This document shows positions 5,986 through 10,551 of a stretch of 10,551 nucleotides of DNA, in pieces. The translations under genes were made by a program, and so were the position numbers. This stretch comes from CAZLLV01 sp964560325 (lineage in GTDB: Bacteria > Acidobacteriota > Thermoanaerobaculia > Multivoradales > DATKCC01): assembly GCA_964560325.1 (NCBI GenBank), contig CAZLLV010000151.1, positions 1 to 10,551 of the forward strand, written 5' to 3'. Each line of letters begins with the position of its first letter. Position 1 is the first letter of the stretch. The notes under the pieces were generated by a model. The model worked only from the letters and a program-made list of their open reading frames with translations. It had not been told where the DNA came from and searched no databases.

Positions 5986-8900
5986 CCCGACTCGATCTCG
6001 ACCACGCGCGCCAGCCGCTCGATCGTCGGCTCCTCGAAGAGGACCGCGAGCGGCAACTGGACGCCGAGATCCTTGCGGATGCGCGACAGGATCCGGGTCG
6101 CGGTCAGCGAGTGGCCGCCCAAGTCGAAGAAGTCGTCGCGCACGCCCACCCGGTCGACCGGGAGCAGGTCGGTCCAGATGGCGACCAGCGTCTCCTCGGT
6201 CGGCGTCCGGGGCTCGACGTGCTCGGCCCTCCCCTCCGCGCGGCCGACCTTCAGGCTCTCGACCAGCTTGCGCCGGTCGACCTTGCCGTTCGGCGTCAGC
6301 GGAAAGCTCTCGACCACGTTCACCGCTGCCGGCATCATGTGCGCCGGCAGCCGGCCGGAGAGGGCATCGCGCACCGCCGCCTGGGTGAGCGCCGCCCCGT
6401 CGGTCCCCGGCGCCGCGACCAGGAACGCCGCGAGCGCCTTCTCGCCGCCGAGCTCGACCGCCAGCACCCGCGCGTCGGCGACCGGCGGCAGCTCCTGGAG
6501 CGCCGCCTCCACCTCGCCCGGCTCGATCCGGAAGCCGCGCACCTTGACCTGGTGGTCGAGGCGGCCGAGGAACTCGAGCACGCCGCCCTCCTCGTGCCGA
6601 TCCAGCCAGCGGGCGAGGTCGCCGGTCCGGTAGAGGCGCGCACCCGGCTCGTGGCCGTCGACGCCGGCGAACGGATCGGGGATGAAGCGCGAGGCCGTCA
6701 GCGCCGGGCTCCGCCGGTAGCCCCGGGCGAGGCCGTCGCCTCCCGCCACCAGCTCGCCCGGCACGCCGACCGGCACCGGCCGCAGGCGGGAGTCGACCAC
6801 CATCACGCGCGTATCGGCGATCGGCCGGCCGATCGGCACCGGCTCGCCGACCTCCGACGCCTCGGTCATCACGTGGCAGGCGGTGAAGGTGGTGTTCTCG
6901 GTCGGGCCGTAGCCGTTGACCAGCGTCAGGCCGGGGTGCGCCTCGAGCACCCGCCGGCAGTGGTCGCTCGACAGCACGTCGCCGCCCGCGAGGAGCTGGC
7001 GCACCGGCGCCAGGGCGTCGAGCTCTCCGTCGACCATCTGGTGGAAGAGCCCGGCGGTCAGCCAGAGCGTGGTCACACCCTCGGCCGCGAGCGTCTCGGA
7101 CAGGCTCTCGAGCGTCGGCGCGTCGGGCGGGAAGACGACCAGCTTGCCGCCGGAGAGGAGCGGCGCCCAGATCTCGAGCGTCGCGGCGTCGAAGGAGACC
7201 GGCGCGAGCTGCAGGAAGGTCTGCTCCGGGCCGAGCTCGACGAAGTCGGGCTCGAGCACCAGCCGCGCCACCGCCCGCTGCGGCACCACCACGCCCTTCG
7301 GGACGCCGGTCGAGCCGGAGGTGTAGACGATGTAGGCCGGGTCGTCCGCGCCGGCCGGGGCCAGCGACAGGCCGCCGAGATCGGCGGAGAGCCCGGCCTG
7401 CCGCCGCGCCTCCTCCGGGTCGTCGAGCACGATCGTGGCCGCGACGCCGGAGAGCGCCGACGCGCCGCCCAGCCGCTCGAGCGAGCGCCGGTCGGCGACC
7501 AGAACCTCGGCGCCCGAGTCCTCGAGCATGTAGGCGATCCGCTCTTTCGGGTAGGCGACGTCGAGCGGCACGTAGCAGCCGCCGGCGCGCACGGTGCCGA
7601 GAATCGCCTGCACCAGCTCGGCCGAACGCTCGAGCGCGAGCGCCACCGGCGTGCCGCGCGAGACGCCGGCCTCGGCCAGGCGGCGGGCGATCCTCGCGGA
7701 GCGCGTGTCGAGCTCGGCGTAGGTCAGGTCGCGGCCGGCGAAGCGCACGGCGGGGCTCTCCGGCGTCGCCGCGGCCTGGCGGGCGAAGAGCTCGGCGAGG
7801 CCGAGGTCGCGCGGGTAGCCGGACGTTTCGCCGGTCCAGGCGGAGCTCACCAGCCGCTCCTCCTCCTCCGGCATCACCGGCAGCTCGGAGACGCGCAGGT
7901 CCGGGTTCTCGAGCGCCGCCAGCACCAGCGTGTAGTAGTGCCGGATCAGGCGCTCGATCCGCTCCTTGTCGTAGAGGTCGGTCGAGAACTCCCAGGTGAC
8001 CATCGCCCGCTCGTCCTTGGCGTGGGCGGTACGGCCGACGCGCTGCTCGGCGCGCGGCGCGACGATCACGTTCAAGTCGGTCTTGGCGGTCCGGTTGTGC
8101 TCGACCAGGAAGCCCATCCGCAGCTCGTCGAAGTCGAGGTCGGGCACCGCCGCGTCGTGGAAGCTGAACATCACCTGGAAGAGCGGATTGCGCGAAGCGT
8201 CGCGCTCCGGCTGGATCTCCTCGACCAGGCGCTCGAACGGCATGTCCTGGTGGGCGTACGCCTCGAGCGTCGTGCTGCGCACCCGTTCGAGCAGCTCGCG
8301 GAAGGTCGGGTCGTCCTCCAGCTCGCCGCGGATCACCAGGCTGTTGACCATCATGCCGACGATCGGCTCGAGCTCGGCGACCCGGCGGTTCGCGATGCCG
8401 GTGCCGATCAGGAAGTCGTCTTGCCCGGTGTGCCGGTGGACGAGCGCCTGGAACGCGGCCATCATCGTCATGTAGAGGGTGAAGCCCTCGCGCCGGCCGA
8501 ACGCCCGCAGGCCGCGGTAGACCTCCTTGGGCAGGAACTCCCGGATCGCGTCGCCGCGCAACGTCATGCGGCTCGGCCGCGGCCGGTCGGACGGCAGGTC
8601 GAGCCGGGCCGGGGCGCCGGCGAGCTTCCGGCGCCAGTAGCCAGCGATCCGCTCCATCGCCTCGCCGCGCATCCAGCCGCGCTGCCAGACGGCGAAGTCG
8701 CCGTAGTGGAGCTCGAGGTCCTCGAGCGGCGACGGCTCGCCGGCGACGAAGGCCTTGTAGAGCGCCTTGAGCTCGGTCAGCATGACGGAGACCGACCAGC
8801 CGTCGTGGACGAAGTGGTGCTCGACCTGGATGAGCTGGTGGTCGTCCTCGCCGGTCTTCAAGAGGCGCCAGCGCAGGAGCGGCAGCTCGGTGACGACGAA

Positions 8901-9482
8901 CGGCTTCGCCACCTCCTCTTCGAGGATCTCCTCCGCCCGCTTCTCCGCCGCCTCGCGGCCCAGGTGCGACAGGTCGTCGACCGGCAGCTCGACCTTCCAC
9001 GGCTCGTGGACGATCTGCACCGGCGCGCCGTCGACCTCCGGGAAGGTGGTGCGGAAGACCTCCTGGCGCCGGACGATCTCGGTGAGCGAGCGCTCGAGCG
9101 CGGAGACGTCGAGCTTGCCCTTCAGCCAGAAGCGGATCTGGAAGTTGTAGGCGGTCGTGTTCGGGACCAGGTTGTTGAGGAACCAGACCCGCTCCTGCTG
9201 GTAGGAGAGCGGCAGCGGGCCGCTGCGGTCGACCGGCACGACCGGCGGCAGCGCCGGTGGACCGCCCGCCTCCCCCGCCTCGGCGGCGTCGATGCGGGCC
9301 GCCAGGTCGGCGAGCACCGGGTTCTCGAACACTTCGATCATCGGCAGGTCGACGCCCAGCTCCTTGCGCACCCGCGCCGCCAGCCGCCCGACCAGGAGCG
9401 AGTGGCCGCCGAGGCGGAAGAAGTCGTCCTCGCGCGACACGCGGTCGAGGCCGAGCATCTCGCTCCACCAGCCGGCGAGCAC
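5901..9482 (-). CDS. NRPS PCP-C-A-PCP (carrier of module 1 plus complete module 2, predicted valine)
   Basis: From the GTG at 9482 this gives 1193 residues, but the start is artificial. It lies inside a PCP (EEVLAGWW) and has no spaced Shine-Dalgarno; the adjacent GAGGAG touches the GTG. The real frame enters from the A domain upstream, across the amber codon. Domains: PCP-1 with LGGHS (Ser28), C domain about 90-535 with HHFVHDG (222-228), A domain about 560-1070 with A3 YTSGSTGVPKG (from 720) and A10 NGKVDRR (Lys1067), PCP-2 with LGGHS (Ser1125), then a C-terminal tail ending in ISDDELDTLLGRMLAEKDG. The tail is acidic and probably helical, resembling C-terminal docking segments. The protein would condense the module 1 residue with a module 2 residue, predicted Val. 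No epimerase is present, so L-configuration is expected. It ends 2 nt before the next NRPS gene. Confidence 0.9.
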   Translation of the reverse strand: MLAGWWSEMLGLDRVSREDDFFRLGGHSLLVGRLAARVRKELGVDLPMIEVFENPVLADLAARIDAAEAGEAGGPPALPPVVPVDRSGPLPLSYQQERVWFLNNLVPNTTAYNFQIRFWLKGKLDVSALERSLTEIVRRQEVFRTTFPEVDGAPVQIVHEPWKVELPVDDLSHLGREAAEKRAEEILEEEVAKPFVVTELPLLRWRLLKTGEDDHQLIQVEHHFVHDGWSVSVMLTELKALYKAFVAGEPSPLEDLELHYGDFAVWQRGWMRGEAMERIAGYWRRKLAGAPARLDLPSDRPRPSRMTLRGDAIREFLPKEVYRGLRAFGRREGFTLYMTMMAAFQALVHRHTGQDDFLIGTGIANRRVAELEPIVGMMVNSLVIRGELEDDPTFRELLERVRSTTLEAYAHQDMPFERLVEEIQPERDASRNPLFQVMFSFHDAAVPDLDFDELRMGFLVEHNRTAKTDLNVIVAPRAEQRVGRTAHAKDERAMVTWEFSTDLYDKERIERLIRHYYTLVLAALENPDLRVSELPVMPEEEERLVSSAWTGETSGYPRDLGLAELFARQAAATPESPAVRFAGRDLTYAELDTRSARIARRLAEAGVSRGTPVALALERSAELVQAILGTVRAGGCYVPLDVAYPKERIAYMLEDSGAEVLVADRRSLERLGGASALSGVAATIVLDDPEEARRQAGLSADLGGLSLAPAGADDPAYIVYTSGSTGVPKGVVVPQRAVARLVLEPDFVELGPEQTFLQLAPVSFDAATLEIWAPLLSGGKLVVFPPDAPTLESLSETLAAEGVTTLWLTAGLFHQMVDGELDALAPVRQLLAGGDVLSSDHCRRVLEAHPGLTLVNGYGPTENTTFTACHVMTEASEVGEPVPIGRPIADTRVMVVDSRLRPVPVGVPGELVAGGDGLARGYRRSPALTASRFIPDPFAGVDGHEPGARLYRTGDLARWLDRHEEGGVLEFLGRLDHQVKVRGFRIEPGEVEAALQELPPVADARVLAVELGGEKALAAFLVAAPGTDGAALTQAAVRDALSGRLPAHMMPAAVNVVESFPLTPNGKVDRRKLVESLKVGRAEGRAEHVEPRTPTEETLVAIWTDLLPVDRVGVRDDFFDLGGHSLTATRILSRIRKDLGVQLPLAVLFEEPTIERLARVVEIESGKAPSGEEQISDDELDTLLGRMLAEKDG
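5990..6212 (-). other. PCP-2 (thiolation domain of module 2)
   Basis: The carrier motif is DDFFDLGGHSLTATR, with the phosphopantetheine Ser codon at 6110-6108. It follows the module 2 A domain after a short charged linker. It is the last folded domain of the first protein. Confidence 0.93.
6270..7808 (-). other. Adenylation domain of module 2, valine-type pocket
   Basis: All core motifs from A1 to A10 are present: A2/A3 region (GGCYVPLD, YTSGSTGVPKG), A4 SFDAATLEIW (Asp codon 7190-7188), A5 NGYGPTENTTF, A7 YRTGDLARW, A8 KVRGFRIEPGE, and A10 NGKVDRR (Lys codon 6284-6282). Aligning WLTAGLF and LLAGGD to GrsA gives the ten-residue signature D A L W L G G T F K. It falls in the known Val family DA[FLM]W[IML]GGTFK. 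The alignment was done by eye. Confidence 0.88.
6518..6553 (-). repeat. 36-nt exact direct repeat, copy in the module 2 A domain (motif A8)
   Basis: This is the second copy of the identical A8 stretch at 3033-3068; flanking bases differ on both sides. Repeats of this length are long enough to confuse short-read assembly and to serve as recombination sites. Confidence 0.85.
7865..9215 (-). other. Condensation domain of module 2
   Basis: Motif C1 is SYQQERVWFLNNL. The catalytic motif C3 is HHFVHDG, with the first His codon at 8819-8817; the second His is the catalytic base. Motif C2 reads RRQEVFRTTF, with Gln where the usual RHE has His. Later motifs (GTGIANR, NSLVIR, HQDMPFERLVEE, RNPLFQVMF) are complete. 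The overall look is of a chain-extending C domain accepting an L-donor. The HHFVHDG variant differs from the two other C domains in the window (HHIVADG, HHAVSDG). Confidence 0.92.
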
Positions 9483-9500
9483 CTCCTCGACCGGCGTGCG
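9288..9500 (-). other. PCP-1 (thiolation domain of module 1)
   Basis: The phosphopantetheine site is DDFFRLGGHSLL, with the modified Ser codon at 9401-9399. All family residues are intact. This PCP belongs to the module 1 A domain but lies downstream of the amber codon, so without readthrough it could not be made as part of that module. Confidence 0.93.
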
Positions 9501-9566
9501 GGGCGCGACGAAGGCGGTCCGGTCCTCGAGCGTCGTCTCCGGCTCGGGCAGCGCCCGGCGGTCGAG
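9483..9566 (-). other. Open continuation of the NRPS frame between the amber codon and the first GTG
   Basis: These 28 sense codons encode the end of A10 (LDRRALPEPE) and the A-PCP linker (about TTLEDRTAFVAPRTPVEE). The stretch contains no ATG or GTG in frame, so a gene caller would leave it unannotated. Its family-typical sequence shows it was coding and selected as part of one continuous A-PCP protein. Confidence 0.85.
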
Positions 9567-9569
9567 CTA
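9567..9569 (-). other. In-frame amber codon replacing the A10 catalytic lysine
   Basis: On the minus strand the frame reads ACG GCG AGC GGC TAG CTC GAC CGC CGG, that is T-A-S-G-stop-L-D-R-R. The equivalent motifs elsewhere in the window read AGKIDRK (near 2800) and NGKVDRR (near 6284), both with AAG for Lys. A single A-to-T change (plus-strand position 9569, t to a) explains the stop. Codon phase is identical on both sides, so no frameshift is involved. The A10 Lys (K517 in GrsA numbering) is required for adenylation chemistry. The stop would therefore remove the catalytic residue and also cut the A domain off from its PCP. Confidence 0.95.
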
Positions 9570-10551
9570 GCCGCTCGCCGTGCGGGGCAGCTCGGAGAGC
9601 ACCATGAAGGCGGACGGCACCATGTACTCGGGCAGCCGCTCGGCCACGAAGTCGCGCAGCTCGGCCGGCCGCGGCACCTCCTTGCCTCCCGCCGCCACCA
9701 GGTAGGCGGCCAGGCGCAGGTCGCGCTTCGCCGCCTCTCCGGAGACCGACGGGCTCCACGGCACCACCGCCGCGTCGCGCAGCGCCGGGTGCGAGGCGAG
9801 CACCGCCGCCACCTCGCCCGGCTCGACCCGGAAGCCACGGATCTTCACCTGGTCGTCGATCCGGCCGCGGAACTCGAGCTTGCCGTCGCCGCGGAAGGCG
9901 ACCAGGTCGCCGGTGCGGTAGAGCCGGCCGCCGGAGCTCTCGCCGGACGGGTCCGGAACGAAGCGCTCGGCGGTCATCGCCGGCCGGCCGAGGTAGCCGC
10001 GGGCGACCCCCGCGCCGCCGATCACCAGCTCGCCGGCGACGCCGAACGGCAGCACCCGCAGATCGGAGCCCAGGACGTAGGCGCGGGCGCCCGGAACGGC
10101 GCGGCCGATCGGCGGATCGCCCGCGTCCTCCTCCGCCACGGTGGCGGAGGTCGCGACGATCGTCGTCTCGGTCGGACCGTACGTGTTGTCGATCCGGATC
10201 GCCCCGGCGCGCTTCCCCAGGCCCTCGCGCCAGTCGGCGAGCCGCTCGGCGAGCGCCTTCTCGCCGCCCAGGATCACCATGCGGACCGAGGCCGGGATCT
10301 CCAGCTCGCCGGTGGCGAGCGAGGCCGCCATCTCGTGCCAGAAGGCGGTCGGCAGGTCGAGGACCTCCGGGCGCCACTCGGCGAGCGCCGCGCCCAGCTC
10401 GGCCGGGCCGCCGAGCGCGCGGTCGTCGCGCAGCACGAGCGTGCCGCCCCGGGTCAGGCAGGGCCAGATCTCCTCGGCCGAGGTGTCGAAGCCGAGCGAG
10501 GCGAACTGGAGCACCCGGGTGCCGTCCTCGATCGCCTGCGCGGCGGCGGCG
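9567..10551 (-). CDS. NRPS module 1 adenylation domain, 5'-partial, ending at a premature amber codon
   Basis: This is the C-terminal two thirds of an amino-acid-activating A domain, which would form an aminoacyl-AMP and load it on the next PCP. The gene begins beyond the right edge; 327 residues are visible. Motifs in order are A4 (GFDTSAEEIW, Asp codon 10487-10485), A5 (NTYGPTETT), A6 (GELVIGGAGVARGY), A7 (YRTGDL), A8 (KIRGFRVEPGE) and the start of A10 (LPRTASG). The next codon should be the catalytic Lys but is TAG. The same frame then continues as LDRRALPEPE, the normal rest of A10. Pocket residues by alignment to GrsA are D235 T236 E239 D278 I299 G301 T322 I330 V331. The acidic E239/D278 pair hints at a basic or polar substrate, which is weak inference. 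Either this was one gene with the 5901-9482 frame, or the base at 9569 is a sequencing error. Confidence 0.9.
   Translation of the reverse strand, partial: AAAAQAIEDGTRVLQFASLGFDTSAEEIWPCLTRGGTLVLRDDRALGGPAELGAALAEWRPEVLDLPTAFWHEMAASLATGELEIPASVRMVILGGEKALAERLADWREGLGKRAGAIRIDNTYGPTETTIVATSATVAEEDAGDPPIGRAVPGARAYVLGSDLRVLPFGVAGELVIGGAGVARGYLGRPAMTAERFVPDPSGESSGGRLYRTGDLVAFRGDGKLEFRGRIDDQVKIRGFRVEPGEVAAVLASHPALRDAAVVPWSPSVSGEAAKRDLRLAAYLVAAGGKEVPRPAELRDFVAERLPEYMVPSAFMVLSELPRTASG

Noticed and set aside
4468..6633. Second long plus-strand open frame spanning the junction of the two NRPS genes
   Set aside because: It has the same antisense composition effect. It crosses the stop/start junction of two real minus-strand genes and has no family motif.
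9567..9569. The amber codon as programmed pyrrolysine or another recoded amino acid
   Set aside because: The site is the universal A10 Lys, and a one-base change from AAG explains it. No recoding element or suppressor tRNA gene is visible in the window. It is kept only as a test in the finding.

Overview
The window is an internal piece of a nonribosomal peptide synthetase (NRPS) assembly line, entirely on the minus strand and almost entirely coding. Base composition is very GC-rich, with strong G/C preference at third codon positions. This suggests a high-GC bacterium; Acidobacteriota, Myxococcota and Actinomycetota all fit, and the sequence does not decide between them. No RNA gene, transposase, CRISPR array, transporter, regulator or tailoring gene is visible.

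In transcription order (right to left), the window opens inside an adenylation (A) domain of module 1, which starts beyond the right edge. This reading frame is stopped at 9569-9567 by an amber codon (TAG). The codon sits exactly where the invariant catalytic lysine codon (AAG) of A-domain motif A10 should be. The same frame continues past it without another stop through carrier protein (PCP)-1, then C-A-PCP of module 2, ending at 5901. Two nucleotides later a second NRPS gene starts (ATG 5898-5896). It encodes a short N-terminal helix, C-A-PCP (module 3) and C-A (module 4), and is still open at the left edge.

The pocket residues can be read by alignment to the GrsA PheA signature. The module 2 A domain gives DALWLGGTFK, a valine-type code. 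The module 4 A domain gives D-I-L-Q-L-G before it breaks off, which fits glycine-type codes. Modules 1 and 3 have related, unassigned pockets with Glu at 239 and Asp/Asn at 278. The product order would be X-Val-X'-(Gly?)-..., with no epimerase, methyltransferase or thioesterase domain in view.

Two anomalies stand out. First, the amber codon at the A10 lysine would separate the module 1 A domain from its carrier protein. Second, in the last ~108 bases at the left edge the module 4 A domain stops looking like an A domain between motifs A4 and A5. It continues in frame as a segment with the hallmark motif of GT2 polyprenol-phosphate mannosyltransferases (DPM1-like; FVDDNSPDGTGE). The first GT2 strand with its PTYNE-type motif is missing, so the join occurred inside both folds. 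An assembly chimera or a destructive recombination is more likely than a working fusion, but the join is clean, in frame and worth testing.
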